This document shows positions 16,716 through 26,641 of a DNA stretch of 64,000 nucleotides, piece by piece. Source of the DNA: Paracoccaceae bacterium (GTDB taxonomy: Bacteria > Pseudomonadota > Alphaproteobacteria > Rhodobacterales > Rhodobacteraceae); the NCBI GenBank assembly GCA_030697175.1, contig JAUYQR010000003.1, positions 1 to 64,000 of the forward strand, written 5' to 3'. Under the pieces are notes generated by a model that saw nothing but the letters and a program-made list of their open reading frames with translations, did no database searches and was not told the DNA's origin. Within the stretch, counting starts at the first letter, position 1, and each line of letters opens with the position of its first letter. The position numbers were made by a program, and so were the translations under genes.

Positions 16716-17648
16716 TCAGCGCAATGCGGCCCGCGCGATGGCTGCGATGACCATATCGGCGCGAACGTGGTGCGGCATGTGGCCGGCGCCGGAGATGGTG
16801 GTGAGGTGGGCGTTCCGAAGCCGCGCGGCGAGAGGGCCGGAGTGGATGGCAAGCGGCACGATGGTGTCTTCGGTGCCGTGGATCAGCTCGATCGGAAGCG
16901 TGAGCGAGGCGTAACGCTGTTCCATCGCCACCAGCTCGTCGCGAAGCGCGTTCACCTGGGCCGCGTTGGTGGCAAGCGAGGCGCGGCGGAGCGTGAGTTC
17001 AGTGCCAAGCCAGGCGTCGTAGCCGGAGGGCACCGGGTCGGGGGTAAAGACGGCGTTGACTGCGTTCGTGACGTAGGACTGCGGCACGAAGGCCGAGGCG
17101 AGGGGGATGAGGACCGTCTGGCCGGGAAGGCTGGCGGTCGCGCGATACCAGATGTCGAGGGCGCCGGGCCAGGGCAGGCTTGGGGCGCTGACGAGGACCA
17201 GCGCCTGTGGCCCGCCGGACAGCGCCCAGGCAAGCGCGACCGCGCCACCGTAGGATTGGCCAAGGACGATGGGACGCGGCGCGCCAAGCGCGGCTGCGGC
17301 GGCTTTCAGGACACGGGCCTGGGCGGCGAGGCTGGTATCCGGGATCGGGTCGGAGTGACCAAGGCCGGGGCGGTCGAAGGCGATGACGCGGTAATCTTGC
17401 GCCAGACGGTCAACGAGGGCGAAGGTGAAGTCGCGCAGCGAACCGCTGGCGCCGTGGATCAGCACAAGGTCGGGGCCGCTGCCGCGCATGACATAGTGGA
17501 TGCGGTGGCCTTCGATCGTGACGAACTGGCCGTCGGGCGGAAATTCGGCGTTGGCCGTGGCTTCGCGTGCGCTGGCGCGCCAATGCGTCACCGCCGCAAT
17601 CACGACAAGGATCAGAAGGGCGCTAGCGGCCAATTTCGGCAGGGTCAT
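16716..17648 (-). CDS. Membrane-anchored alpha/beta hydrolase
   Basis: The 310-residue protein begins with a membrane helix (about residues 4-20) and continues as an alpha/beta hydrolase. It has an HGASGS oxyanion segment, nucleophile elbow GQSYGG, acid in HGTEDTIVP and histidine in GAGHMPHH. The substrate is unknown; esterase or lactonase-like activity is possible. The start I chose lies 26 nt inside the end of metA, implying translational coupling; an upstream in-frame ATG would add 13 residues. It belongs to a five-gene minus-strand run with metA and ppk2. Confidence 0.8.
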   Translation of the reverse strand: MTLPKLAASALLILVVIAAVTHWRASAREATANAEFPPDGQFVTIEGHRIHYVMRGSGPDLVLIHGASGSLRDFTFALVDRLAQDYRVIAFDRPGLGHSDPIPDTSLAAQARVLKAAAAALGAPRPIVLGQSYGGAVALAWALSGGPQALVLVSAPSLPWPGALDIWYRATASLPGQTVLIPLASAFVPQSYVTNAVNAVFTPDPVPSGYDAWLGTELTLRRASLATNAAQVNALRDELVAMEQRYASLTLPIELIHGTEDTIVPLAIHSGPLAARLRNAHLTTISGAGHMPHHVRADMVIAAIARAALR

Positions 17649-18540
17649 AGGGCGTGGACTGGTAAATCTCGTTGATCCAGTTGCCATATAGAAGGTGGGC
17701 GTGACTTCTCCACCGGTTCAGGGGCGGCATCGCGGGGTTGTCATCGGGATAGTAGTTCAAGGGCACGTTGATCGGCGTGCCGTTGGCGATGTCGCGGTCG
17801 TATTCCTGTTTCAGCGTCTCGCTGTCGTATTCGAAGTGGTTGAAGATGTAGAGCGCGCGGTGGGCGGCATCTTCGACCAGACAGGGGCCAACCTCGTCGG
17901 AGCCGAGCAGGGTCTTCAACCCGGGGGCGGCGTCGATTTCGGTCTGGCGCATCTCGGTCCAGCGCGAGACGGGAATCACGAAATCGTCGGAGAACCCGCG
18001 CAGGTAGGGCGAGGTCGGGCAGAGGTTGCGGTGGCGGAAGCAGCCGAACGCCTTGGCCGGCAGCATGTGTTTCTGCACGCCGTGGAAGTGGTTGATCATC
18101 GCCATCCCGCCCCAGCAGACGCCGAAGGTGGATTGGACGTTGGTCTGGGTCCAGTCCATCACCTCGCACAGCTCGTCCCAATAGGTCACCTCTTCGAACG
18201 GCAGATGTTCGATGGGCGCGCCGGTGATGATGAGACCGTCAAACTTCTCGCGCTTCACCTTCTGGAACGGGCGGTAGAAGGTTGCCATGTGTTCGGCGGC
18301 GGTATTGCGCGTCTGGTGTTCTGACATGCGGATCAGATGCAGGTCGATCTGCAAGGGCGTGGCGCCGATCAGACGGGCGAACTGGTTTTCCGTCTGGATC
18401 TTCTTTGGCATCAGGTTCAGGAGGCCGATCTTCAGCGGCCGGATATCCTGCCGCGCCGCCCGTTCGGGCGACATGACCATGACGCCCTCGTTCCGCAGAA
18501 CGTCATAGGCGGGCAGGGTCTCGGGCAGGGTGATCGGCAT
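17623..18540 (-). CDS. metA: Homoserine O-acyltransferase, predicted acetyl-CoA-specific
   Basis: MetA acylates homoserine in the first dedicated step of methionine synthesis. The 305-residue protein has catalytic Cys142 (in VCWGG), His235 and Glu237 (NHFEYDSE). Residue 111 is Glu, in TGAPIEH. In this family Glu111 is reported to select acetyl-CoA and Gly111 succinyl-CoA, so I predict an O-acetyltransferase despite the MetA fold. The start at MPITLPET follows an AAGGAAG site. It lies 26 nt downstream of the P-loop ATPase gene and overlaps the hydrolase gene. Confidence 0.92.
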   Translation of the reverse strand: MPITLPETLPAYDVLRNEGVMVMSPERAARQDIRPLKIGLLNLMPKKIQTENQFARLIGATPLQIDLHLIRMSEHQTRNTAAEHMATFYRPFQKVKREKFDGLIITGAPIEHLPFEEVTYWDELCEVMDWTQTNVQSTFGVCWGGMAMINHFHGVQKHMLPAKAFGCFRHRNLCPTSPYLRGFSDDFVIPVSRWTEMRQTEIDAAPGLKTLLGSDEVGPCLVEDAAHRALYIFNHFEYDSETLKQEYDRDIANGTPINVPLNYYPDDNPAMPPLNRWRSHAHLLYGNWINEIYQSTPYDPAEIGR

Positions 18541-18566
18541 GTCAGGGGCTTCCTTTCCGGCGGCAG

Positions 18567-19439
18567 TCAGCGGGCGGCGTCGATGGCGGTGGCCAGCATC
18601 GCGTCGAACCCGGCGGGGTCTTTCACCGCGGCCACCTGTTCGGCGGTGACCGTCACGCCCCATGTGGCCATCGCTGCGTAGCGCGGCTGGCGGTGCGCGA
18701 GAGCGCGGGCGTAGGTCCAGCGCACGAAGGCATCAGGATCACAGGTTTCTTCGGTAACAGAATGGGTTGCGCGGTATTCTTCCCACGCCGCATGAAGAAA
18801 CGCCGGCTGATAATACATCGGTTTCGGGGCGCGGTCGAAGCGGCGGACCAGTTCAGCCGTGTGATCCTCGGACCCCTTGATCCAGACGAGGAGCAAGGTG
18901 TCGGACAGTTGCCGCATCACCGGATTGGCGGGATCGGCAGGATCGACCACCTCGCAGATCGAGCCGGACGTGTCACAGACGAAGTTCTGGTAGCCATAGA
19001 TCTCATGCGCGCGGTCGATGAAGCGCGCGGTGTCGAGCATGGCGGCCACCTCGGCCTGACGGTGCTGTTCCTGGCGGTTCATGTATTCGGCAAATGGCAC
19101 GCCGCCCTTGGCCGGATCGCCGGGCTTGCCAAGGTAGGTCGAGAGCGGCGCAAGGTTGTTGAAGGTGATGTTCGACGCGATGTAGACCGAGTCCGTCATC
19201 AGCAGTTCACGCAGGAGCGGAACCTTCATCGCCTCGCGCTTGAAGTTGTCGGCGATGTATTCGTTCATGTACCGCGTGCCGATGCGGTAATCGACCGAGT
19301 AGTGGAACCAGCCTTTGCCGGCCGGACCCTGATCGCGCAGCATGTTGGCAAGATACGTCTTGCCAAGGCCCGACATGCCGAAAAGAAGCACGCGCTTGCG
19401 CGGTGCGGACAGGTAATCCTTGCCGGACTGGTAGATCAT
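18567..19439 (-). CDS. P-loop ATPase/kinase-like protein of unknown function
   Basis: The 290-residue protein carries a clear Walker A motif, [11 protein letters not shown] (about residues 19-29), followed by a kinase-like layout with [18 protein letters not shown] and a later [11 protein letters not shown] segment. It resembles uncharacterised ATPases or small-molecule kinases annotated in Rhodobacterales; I cannot name a substrate. It is the first gene of the operon that continues with metA, which hints at a metabolic role without defining it. Confidence 0.7.
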   Translation of the reverse strand: MIYQSGKDYLSAPRKRVLLFGMSGLGKTYLANMLRDQGPAGKGWFHYSVDYRIGTRYMNEYIADNFKREAMKVPLLRELLMTDSVYIASNITFNNLAPLSTYLGKPGDPAKGGVPFAEYMNRQEQHRQAEVAAMLDTARFIDRAHEIYGYQNFVCDTSGSICEVVDPADPANPVMRQLSDTLLLVWIKGSEDHTAELVRRFDRAPKPMYYQPAFLHAAWEEYRATHSVTEETCDPDAFVRWTYARALAHRQPRYAAMATWGVTVTAEQVAAVKDPAGFDAMLATAIDAAR

Positions 19440-19491
19440 CGCGTCACCCCTTCGGCACCCCTGTTACCTTTGGGGCAGCGGAAGGACAACG

Positions 19492-19520
19492 AAAAACCCC
19501 GCCCGGATCAGGGGCGGGGT
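19492..19520 (-). terminator. Intrinsic terminator of the outer-membrane porin gene
   Basis: On the minus strand, stem ACCCCGCCC/GGGCGGGGT with a 7-nt loop is followed by a run of T residues, just after the porin gene stop codon. Confidence 0.85.
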
Positions 19521-19532
19521 CTGGCGGGCAGG

Positions 19533-20588
19533 TCAGAACGTGTAGCCGACCTTGACGCCCAAGCCGACGCCGGAATTGTCGGTGAAGTTGCCGCCGAGGA
19601 TGTTTGTGGTGGTATCGCCAACATCGACATAGCGAACGCCGCCGGTGATCTTCATGTTGGCGAGCGAATAGGTCGCGGCGAGGCCGATGCTCTTGTAGCC
19701 GTCGGTCGGGCCAAGGTTGCCGCTCAGTTCGCCATCCGACGGCTCATACCCAACGAGCACTGCGCCCGACCAGGTTTCGTTGAAGCGCCGGCCAATGCCG
19801 AGGTTGTAGGTCACGCGGTCTTTCGGATAGGCAACCAGCGGCCCGCTGCCCGGCGGGGAAGTATAGATCGGCGGGGAAATGTCGAACACCGACCAGTCCA
19901 CCCAACGGATCGAGCCGAACAGCAGCGTATCCTTGGCGATGCCGGTCTGGAACTCCAGGTTCACCGATTGCGGAACTTCGGTGTCGAAGGTGGTTTCGAT
20001 GGCGCCAAGTTCCAGCGCTTCGAGCGAATGGGTGATCGACGAGTTGTAGGTCAGGGCGACGCGGGCCGCTATTTCCGGTTTTTCCCACGCGACACCAACC
20101 ACATAGCCCAGTTCTCTGTCATTGTTGGTCGACAGTGTGTAGCCCGGCAACGCCACCACGCCCTTGACGGTTTCATAGCGCAGGCCGCCGATCGCCGAGA
20201 TGTTGCCGCCAAACTGGTAGCGCAACAGGGCGGTAATCGCGCTTGACGTGAGTTTTGCGGTCGACCCGGCCAGCGGATAGAATGTGCCTGCGGGGTAGTC
20301 GACATCCGCCCCGATCGGCTGGTCGATGACCAAGGCAAAGTCCATCCTGTCGCCCACGTCCATCTTGTAGCCAAGGCTGTAGGACGTGAAGCTGGGCGCC
20401 ATGTCGCCCGATGATGCGCCAAAGGCCGTGCCGCTGATGTCAGGCGAAAACGAACCGAAGCTGAGTTCTGTGTAGCGGCCTTCTTCGAACAGGATCGCGA
20501 CCGACTGGGACGATCGCTCGACCCCGCCGGCATGCGCCCCGCTGGCTGCGGCGGCCAGAGCGGCTGCCGTGGTGAGTATGCGTTTCAT
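19533..20588 (-). CDS. OmpP1/FadL/TodX-family outer-membrane transport protein
   Basis: A signal peptide (MKRILTTAAALAAAASGAHA) precedes a beta-barrel protein of about 330 residues that ends in VKVGYTF, a terminal aromatic typical of outer-membrane barrels. The pattern matches the OmpP1/FadL/TodX family, which takes up hydrophobic substrates such as long-chain fatty acids or aromatics. It is shorter than Escherichia coli FadL. I chose the second of two close ATGs because it gives the better signal peptide. It is monocistronic with its own terminator. Confidence 0.8.
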   Translation of the reverse strand: MKRILTTAAALAAAASGAHAGGVERSSQSVAILFEEGRYTELSFGSFSPDISGTAFGASSGDMAPSFTSYSLGYKMDVGDRMDFALVIDQPIGADVDYPAGTFYPLAGSTAKLTSSAITALLRYQFGGNISAIGGLRYETVKGVVALPGYTLSTNNDRELGYVVGVAWEKPEIAARVALTYNSSITHSLEALELGAIETTFDTEVPQSVNLEFQTGIAKDTLLFGSIRWVDWSVFDISPPIYTSPPGSGPLVAYPKDRVTYNLGIGRRFNETWSGAVLVGYEPSDGELSGNLGPTDGYKSIGLAATYSLANMKITGGVRYVDVGDTTTNILGGNFTDNSGVGLGVKVGYTF

Positions 20589-20683
20589 GTGTCTCATCCC
20601 GAAATTGAGATATCCCCACCATAGAGGCTAGGCTTTGCCCCAATACCGGTCAATCAATGACGCGGCGTCGCGGTTTCGTGAAG

Positions 20684-21565
20684 TCACGCCTGTGGCGGAG
20701 TTGCCCGTGTCGCCGCGCGCAGGTTGATCCAGTTGCCAAGAAAGATCAGCGCGGCACCGATGAAAAGCGTGGCCTGCACCGGTTCGGCGTAGAAGGCGGC
20801 ACCGATGGCGGCGATCAGCGGCAGGCGGACAAAATCGATCGGCACGACAAAGCTGGCCGGCGCCAGCGACAGGGCCGAGGTCAGGCACAGGTGCGCGGTG
20901 ACGCCCGCGATGGCGATGAGGATCAGCCAGGGCAGGGTTTGCAGCGTGGGAAGCGTATAGGCCCCTTCGGCCAGCATGGCCACGGTGCCGAACACCGTTT
21001 GCATCAGGGTCAGCCAGAAGAGGATGGTGACGATCGCCTCGCCACGGGTGAGGGCCTTGGTCATCAGTGTGGTGGCGGCGAAGAAGACGGCGGCACCGAT
21101 GGCGGCGGCCACGCCAAGGTCAAGGTGGCCGAAATCGGGCCGCGCGACGATCAGGATACCAAGAAAGCCAAGGCCGGCGGCGATCAGGCGGGGGCGGGTG
21201 AGACGTTCGCGAAGCACCAGCGGCGACAGCAGGATCACCCAGATCGGCGAGGTGAACTCCAGCGCGAAGACCTGGGCGAGCGGGATCATCGTGATCGCCC
21301 AGAACCACAGCGACTGGCCGGTGAAGTGGAACACGTTGCGCAGGACGTGGCTGGGCAGCCGGTCGGTGCCGACGCGGGTCAGGTGGCCCATCGCGGCGGC
21401 GACGGTGCAGACGATGACGAAGCCGATTGCAGACCGGAAGGCGAGGATTTCGAACGTGTCGTGGATGTGCTTGATCTCGCGCGTGGCGACGGCCATCGCG
21501 GTGAAAGCGGCGATGGCACCGGACATCCAGGACACGGCGGCGAGGGGGCGGAACACGGCTGGCAT
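20684..21565 (-). CDS. EamA/DMT-family transporter
   Basis: The 293-residue protein has ten predicted membrane helices arranged as two EamA repeats (about residues 10-145 and 155-285). The segments FTSPIWVILLSPLVLRERLTRPR and FGTVAMLAEG are typical drug/metabolite transporter sequences. It is an inner-membrane exporter or permease of unknown substrate. It follows the alcohol dehydrogenase gene by 36 nt and is probably cotranscribed with it. Confidence 0.85.
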   Translation of the reverse strand: MPAVFRPLAAVSWMSGAIAAFTAMAVATREIKHIHDTFEILAFRSAIGFVIVCTVAAAMGHLTRVGTDRLPSHVLRNVFHFTGQSLWFWAITMIPLAQVFALEFTSPIWVILLSPLVLRERLTRPRLIAAGLGFLGILIVARPDFGHLDLGVAAAIGAAVFFAATTLMTKALTRGEAIVTILFWLTLMQTVFGTVAMLAEGAYTLPTLQTLPWLILIAIAGVTAHLCLTSALSLAPASFVVPIDFVRLPLIAAIGAAFYAEPVQATLFIGAALIFLGNWINLRAATRATPPQA

Positions 21566-21601
21566 GGCGCTACCCTTGCCGGGCGACGGCGGATTGTCCA
21601 G

Positions 21602-22591
21602 TCAGCCGGGGATGACAAGCACCTTCACCTCGCCCGGACGGGCCGGGTTGGCGATGGCGTGGGCGGCTTCGGACAGGCGGATCACGCGGGACACAAGCGG
21701 GGCCACGCCGATCTGCCCGTCGCGCAGAAGCTGGATAGCGCGGGATTGGGTGAAGGGGTTGATGAAGCTGTGGATCAGGCTGATTTCCCGAAAGAGCAGG
21801 TCAAAGGGTTCGATGCGGACCTGTTCCCCTTTCGGCAGGACGCCCAGAACCACAACCCGGCCGCCCGCACGGGCAAGACGGGGGGCCATTTCGACCGTTT
21901 CCGGCACGCCGGCACATTCGACCACAAGGTCGGCACCGGGGCCGAGCAGCGCGCGCACTTCGCCCTCGGTGCCGGCGGTCTGGCTGGCGCCGATGCGCTG
22001 CGCGAGGGTGCGCTTGCCGGGGTCGCGGGTCAGCAGCGTGACGTTGGCACCGGCGCCGGCGGCAAGCTGCACGGCCAGCATCCCGATCACCCCGCCGCCG
22101 ATCACCAGCACCCGTTCGCCGGGGCGCGGCGCGCCGAGGTCGAGGCCGTGGAGCGTGCAGGCCAGGGGTTCGGCAAAGGCGGCATGGTGGGGGTCAAGAT
22201 CGCCAACCGGCAGGGCGCGGTGGGCAGGGATCACGGCGTAGTCGGCAAAGCCGCCGTCGCGGTGGATGCCGATGGCGACGTTGCGGGCGCAAAGGTTGAC
22301 GCGGCCACGCAGGCAGGCATCGCAGGTGCCGCAGGCGATGTTCGGATCGCAGGCCATGCGGGTGCCGAGGGCAAGGGTGACGCCGTCACCGGTGGCGGCA
22401 ACCTCGCCGGAAAATTCGTGGCCGAGGGTGACGGGCGGCGCACAGGGAAACTCTCCCTTGAAAAGGTGGCGGTCGGTGCCGCAGATGCCGGCGGCAAGGA
22501 CGCGCACCAGAACCTCGCCGGGTCCGGGGGTGGGAACGGGGACGTTGACGGTGCGGACGTCGCCGGTGGCGAGAAGGCGTGTGGCGTGCAT
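21602..22591 (-). CDS. Zinc-dependent alcohol dehydrogenase (MDR family)
   Basis: The 329-residue protein has the catalytic zinc ligands of medium-chain dehydrogenases: the cysteine in AAGICGTDRHL, His-Glu in LGHEFSGEV, and a structural-zinc cluster, CGTCDACLRGRVNLC. A Rossmann motif, VLVIGGGVIGMLAVQLA, follows at about residue 160. It is most like polyol or threonine dehydrogenases, but the substrate cannot be read from sequence. The start at MHATRLL follows a GGGGGGAA site. It probably forms an operon with the EamA exporter downstream. Confidence 0.87.
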   Translation of the reverse strand: MHATRLLATGDVRTVNVPVPTPGPGEVLVRVLAAGICGTDRHLFKGEFPCAPPVTLGHEFSGEVAATGDGVTLALGTRMACDPNIACGTCDACLRGRVNLCARNVAIGIHRDGGFADYAVIPAHRALPVGDLDPHHAAFAEPLACTLHGLDLGAPRPGERVLVIGGGVIGMLAVQLAAGAGANVTLLTRDPGKRTLAQRIGASQTAGTEGEVRALLGPGADLVVECAGVPETVEMAPRLARAGGRVVVLGVLPKGEQVRIEPFDLLFREISLIHSFINPFTQSRAIQLLRDGQIGVAPLVSRVIRLSEAAHAIANPARPGEVKVLVIPG

Positions 22592-22737
22592 CGTGCGGTT
22601 CCCCCCGGTGCCATACCCGGTGCCATACAGGCGGCGCAGGCGTGTCGCGTCAATCCCGCAAATCGACGGCAGCCGAAGTCGAACGGGGCGCACGGACCCG
22701 GACTGCCGACTCCGCCCCTGGTCAGGCCGAGGCGGCG

Positions 22738-24309
22738 TTATTCCAGTTCGATCGTTCCGGGCGGTTTCGACGTGCAGTCATAGAACACGCGGTTGATGCC
22801 GGGGACTTCCTGAATGATCCGGGTTGCGGTTTCGCCAAGGAAGTCATGAGTGAAGGGGTAGTAGTCTGCCGTCATGCCATCGACGGACGTGACGGCACGC
22901 AGGGCCAAGGCGTAGTCGTAGGTGCGCCCGTCGCCCATCACGCCCACCGTCTTCATCGGCAGGATGGCGGCAAAGGCTTGCCAGATTTCGTCGTAAAGCC
23001 CGTGCTTGCGGATCTGGTCGATGTAGACCGCATCGGCGCGACGCAGGATTTCCAGTTTCTCGGTGGTTATTTCGCCGGGGCAGCGGATCGCGAGGCCGGG
23101 GCCGGGGAAGGGGTGGCGCTTGACGAAGGGTTCGGGCAGGCCAAGTTCGCGGCCGAGCGCGCGGACCTCGTCCTTGAAAAGCTCGCGCAGGGGTTCGACG
23201 AGCTTGAGGCCCATCTTTTCCGGCAACCCGCCGACATTGTGGTGCGATTTGATGGTGACGGACGGCCCGCCCGAGAAGCTGACGCTTTCGATCACGTCGG
23301 GGTAGAGCGTGCCTTGCGCAAGGAAGGTGGCACCGCCGACCTCGTGCGCGTGTTTCTGGAATACGTCGATGAAGAGGCGGCCGATGGTCTTGCGCTTTAC
23401 CTCCGGGTCCGAGACGCCTTCCAGCGCGCCGAGGAACAGGGCAGATTCGTCGGCGTGGATCAGCGGGATGTTGTAGGTGTCGCGGAACATGGTGACGACC
23501 TGTTCGGCTTCACCAAGGCGCAGAAGGCCGTGGTCGACGAACACGCAGGTGAGCTGGTCGCCGATCGCTTCGTGGATCAGGACGGCGGCGACGGAGCTGT
23601 CGACGCCGCCGGAAAGGCCGCAGATCACCTTGGCGTCGCCCACTTGTTGCCTGATCTTGGCGATGGCTTCCTCGCGGTAGGCGCCCATCGTCCAGTCACC
23701 CTTGAAGCCGGCGAGACGCACGAAGTTTTCGTAAAGCTGCGCGCCCTTCGGGGTGTGGTGCACCTCGGGGTGGAACTGCACGGCGTAGAAGTGGCGCGAG
23801 GGGTCGGCGGTGATGGCGAACGGCGCGTTCGGAGAGGTGCCATAGACCGAGAAACCCGGAGCGATTTCAGAGACATGGTCGCCGTGGCTCATCCAGACCT
23901 GTTCGCGGGCGAGGGGGCCGTCTTCGGGTGGGAACCAACCGGAGAGGATGGGATGGGTGAGTGCCGTCGGGGTGACATAGGCACGGCCGAACTCGGCTGT
24001 GCCGTGGCCGCGTTCCACCTTGCCGCCGAGGCAGTGCATCATCACCTGCTGGCCGTAGCAGATGCCGAGGATCGGCACGGCGGCGGTGAAGGCCGAGGCC
24101 GGTGGCATCGGCGCGCCCTCGGCGAAGACCGAGGCCGGGCCACCCGAGAAGATGATCGCCTTTGGCGCGAAGGCCGTGAGGAAGGCGTCGTCGACGCGGT
24201 TGTAGGGGTGGATTTCGCAGTAGACGTTCAATTCGCGCAGGCGGCGCGCGATGAGTTGCGTCACCTGCGAGCCGAAGTCGATGATGAGGAGGCGGTCGTG
24301 ATGTGTCAT
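22738..24309 (-). CDS. guaA: GMP synthase (glutamine-hydrolysing)
   Basis: GuaA converts XMP to GMP with glutamine and ATP. The 523-residue protein has the class I amidotransferase domain (catalytic Cys in GICYGQQ, His in QFHPEVHH), the ATP pyrophosphatase P-loop [16 protein letters not shown] and the dimerisation domain ending in PPGTIELE. The start at [15 protein letters not shown] matches the family; the frame upstream is unrelated. It stands alone, with a dispersed hairpin element upstream. Confidence 0.96.
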   Translation of the reverse strand: MTHHDRLLIIDFGSQVTQLIARRLRELNVYCEIHPYNRVDDAFLTAFAPKAIIFSGGPASVFAEGAPMPPASAFTAAVPILGICYGQQVMMHCLGGKVERGHGTAEFGRAYVTPTALTHPILSGWFPPEDGPLAREQVWMSHGDHVSEIAPGFSVYGTSPNAPFAITADPSRHFYAVQFHPEVHHTPKGAQLYENFVRLAGFKGDWTMGAYREEAIAKIRQQVGDAKVICGLSGGVDSSVAAVLIHEAIGDQLTCVFVDHGLLRLGEAEQVVTMFRDTYNIPLIHADESALFLGALEGVSDPEVKRKTIGRLFIDVFQKHAHEVGGATFLAQGTLYPDVIESVSFSGGPSVTIKSHHNVGGLPEKMGLKLVEPLRELFKDEVRALGRELGLPEPFVKRHPFPGPGLAIRCPGEITTEKLEILRRADAVYIDQIRKHGLYDEIWQAFAAILPMKTVGVMGDGRTYDYALALRAVTSVDGMTADYYPFTHDFLGETATRIIQEVPGINRVFYDCTSKPPGTIELE

Positions 24310-24361
24310 GGCCTCGCGTAGCCTTTGAGACGGCGTTTCGCAAGAGGCCGACCGGTGCGAA

Positions 24362-24412
24362 GCGGGGGTTTCACACCCCCGCACCCCCGTGGGATATTTG
24401 CCGAAGGGGAAA
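24362..24412. repeat. Dispersed intergenic element (hairpin plus GGATATTTG), copy 2
   Basis: Arms GCGGGGGT and ACCCCCGC around TTTCAC are followed by CCCGTGGGATATTTGCCGAAG. This is nearly identical to copy 1, with compensating changes in the stem. It lies between divergent guaA and the MttB-family gene. Confidence 0.65.
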
Positions 24413-24526
24413 CCCGGTGTCGTTTATTGCGGGCCATCGTGTCGGTTTTGGAGAGCAAGCGGCGGTTTCAAGTCGGGGCAGCGACCGGTTTGGCGGCATA
24501 AGGACGCAAAAGCGTTGGAGGCGATG

Positions 24527-26068
24527 ATGAACGAAGTGGCAGGGCGCAGGGCACGCGGCGGTGGTGGTTCGGCGCGGCGGGCAGAGCGGACGGCGGTGTC
24601 GCTGGAGACGGCGCGGTTTATCACGCGCAACATCCCGAACTTCGAGATCCTGAACGAAGAGGCGCTGCAGATCATCGAGTGGAACGCGGAAACCGTTCTG
24701 GAAGAGATCGGCGTGAATTTCGTGGAGAATCCGGGCGCGCTGGATCTGTGGCGCGCGGCGGGGGCGGATGTGAAGGGCGAGCGGGTGCATATTCCGCGCG
24801 GTCTGGCGCGAAAGCTGTGTGCGACCGCACCGTCGTCTTTCACCCAGCACGCCCGCAACCCTGAGCGCAAGGTCGAGGTTGGCGGGCGCAATCTGGTGCT
24901 GGCACCGGTCTACGGGCCGCCCTTCGTGCGCGACGTCGAAGGCGGGCGGCGCTATGCCACGATCGCCGATTTCCAGAACTTCGTGAAGCTGGGCTACATG
25001 TCGAAGTGGCTGCACCATTCCGGCGGCACGGTCTGCGAGCCGACCGATGTGCCGGTGAACAAGCGCCATCTGGACATGCTCTTGGCGCATATGGTGCTGT
25101 CGGACAAACCCTACATGGGGTCGGTCACCGAGCCGAGCCGGGCCGAGGATTCAGTGGCGATGTCGAAGATCCTGTTCGGCAATGATTTCGTCGATCAGAA
25201 CACGGTGATGACCAGCCTGATCAACATCAACTCGCCGTTGACGTTTGATGGCATCATGATGGGCGCGCTGGAGGTGTATGCCAAGGCCAATCAGGCAGCG
25301 ATCATCAGCCCGTTCATCGTGGGCGGCGCAATGGCGCCGGTGACGGTGGCGGGGACGCTGACGCAGGTTCTGGCCGAGGTTCTGGCGGGAGTGGCCTACA
25401 GCCAGTTGGTGCGCCCCGGTGCGCCGGTGATCTTTGGCGCCTTCGTGACCTCGATCGACATGAACTCGGGCGCGCCGACGTTTGGCACGCCGGAGGCCGC
25501 CCACATCACTTATGGCGCGGGGCAGTTGGCGCGGCGGTTGAACCTGCCTTACCGGTCGGGTGGGTCGTTCTGCGGGTCGAAATTGCCCGATGCGCAGGCA
25601 GCCTACGAGACGGCGAACAGCCTGAACATGGCGCTGCTGGCGGGCGTGAACTTCATGCTGCACGCCTGCGGCTGGCTGGAGGGCGGGCTTGTCAGTTCCT
25701 ACGAGAAGTTCGTGATGGATGCCGACCAGCTTGGCACGCTGCACCATCTGGCCCAAGGCGTGATGATGGACACCAACGGGCAGGCGATGGACGCGCTGCG
25801 CGAAGTGGGGCCGGGCGGGCATTTCCTGGGTTGCGAGCATACGCAGGCGAACTTCAAGTCGGCGTTCTGGCGGTCGGACCTGTTCGATTACAAGCCGTTC
25901 GAGACCTGGGCCGAGGAAGGTGCGCGCGATACGCAGGCGCTGGCGGCGGAGCGGGTGAAAAAGCAGTTGGGCGATTACCAGCAACCGGCGCTGGATGAGG
26001 GCATTCACGAAGCGCTGGACGCCTATGTGGCCAAGCGCAAGGCCGAAATGCCGGACGCATTTGTCTGA
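24527..26068 (+). CDS. Trimethylamine methyltransferase (MttB) superfamily protein, non-pyrrolysine
   Basis: The 513-residue protein belongs to the COG5598/MttB superfamily (FITRNIPNFEILNEEALQII, then AGADVKGERVHIPRGL, a TDVPVNKRHLDM core and a C-terminal EGIHEALDAYVAKRKAEMPD). Archaeal MttB uses pyrrolysine at an in-frame TAG; this frame has none, as in bacterial MtgB-like members that demethylate glycine betaine or other quaternary amines to a corrinoid protein. No corrinoid protein or corrinoid reductase is adjacent. The second of two adjacent ATGs has better spacing from GGAG. The substrate is uncertain. Confidence 0.85.
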   Translation: MNEVAGRRARGGGGSARRAERTAVSLETARFITRNIPNFEILNEEALQIIEWNAETVLEEIGVNFVENPGALDLWRAAGADVKGERVHIPRGLARKLCATAPSSFTQHARNPERKVEVGGRNLVLAPVYGPPFVRDVEGGRRYATIADFQNFVKLGYMSKWLHHSGGTVCEPTDVPVNKRHLDMLLAHMVLSDKPYMGSVTEPSRAEDSVAMSKILFGNDFVDQNTVMTSLININSPLTFDGIMMGALEVYAKANQAAIISPFIVGGAMAPVTVAGTLTQVLAEVLAGVAYSQLVRPGAPVIFGAFVTSIDMNSGAPTFGTPEAAHITYGAGQLARRLNLPYRSGGSFCGSKLPDAQAAYETANSLNMALLAGVNFMLHACGWLEGGLVSSYEKFVMDADQLGTLHHLAQGVMMDTNGQAMDALREVGPGGHFLGCEHTQANFKSAFWRSDLFDYKPFETWAEEGARDTQALAAERVKKQLGDYQQPALDEGIHEALDAYVAKRKAEMPDAFV

Positions 26069-26095
26069 GCCTGTCTGGCAAGGATAAAGGAAAAC

Positions 26096-26119
26096 AAGGG
26101 GCGGGCGACCGCCCCTTTT
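26096..26119. terminator. Bidirectional intrinsic terminator
   Basis: Stem GGGGCGG/CCGCCCC with a GCGA tetraloop and a TTTT run lies between the convergent MttB-family and DUF6477 genes. Confidence 0.85.
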
Positions 26120-26129
26120 CGTTTGAGCG

Positions 26130-26414
26130 TCAGGCGCCGGTGGCGCGGCGCAGAAGCTGTGCCTCGGCCAGCAGGGCGATCAGCACGTCGATGTGACGCG
26201 CTACAGAATAGCCCAGATCACCACGCAGGCGGGTTTGTTCGAGGCGCTCTTCCTCGACCAGAAGGGTCGGGACGGTCTGTTCGGGCGAGTGGTCGCACTT
26301 GACCAGCCGGCGCAGGTCACGCTCTCGGCTGTAGTCGCCAAGCCCGAAGCGGGCCGCCCGCATCAACAGCCGCGGGCGGCGCAGGTTGGCGAGGATGGTG
26401 CGGAAATCAGACAT
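26130..26414 (-). CDS. DUF6477-family protein
   Basis: The 94-residue product begins MSDFRTILANLRRPRLLMRAARFGLGDY and has the compact helical pattern of the Rhodobacterales DUF6477 family, whose function is unknown. The start at 26414 is preceded by GGAGTG; an ATG nine codons upstream is less likely. It converges on the MttB-family gene and diverges from the GafA-like gene, whose putative CtrA box lies in the shared upstream region. Confidence 0.75.
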   Translation of the reverse strand: MSDFRTILANLRRPRLLMRAARFGLGDYSRERDLRRLVKCDHSPEQTVPTLLVEEERLEQTRLRGDLGYSVARHIDVLIALLAEAQLLRRATGA

Positions 26415-26534
26415 TGGGACACTCCGTTCTTTGATCGACACCTACCATGCACGCATTCAACCCTGCGTTGCGCAAACCTCATTTCGAGCGCGCGGAGGTT
26501 ACCAAACTCTTTAGGAATTCCCGCGAATTATTAA

Positions 26535-26564
26535 TAACGATCAGAAAGTTAACGATCAGGTAAC
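26535..26564. promoter_or_regulatory. CtrA-like box and direct repeat upstream of the DUF6456 gene
   Basis: TAACGATCAG occurs twice, 15 bp apart. The second copy sits in TTAA-N7-GTAAC (26549-26564), one mismatch from the CtrA consensus TTAA-N7-TTAAC. The region is AT-rich relative to its surroundings and about 80 nt before the TTG start. Confidence 0.5.
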
Positions 26565-26641
26565 CAATTCGACCCAAGGTTGCCCCTGTCCTTGGCTGGA
26601 CAGTGCGGCAAGCAGGTGAACTGAAGAACGGATAGAGTGCA

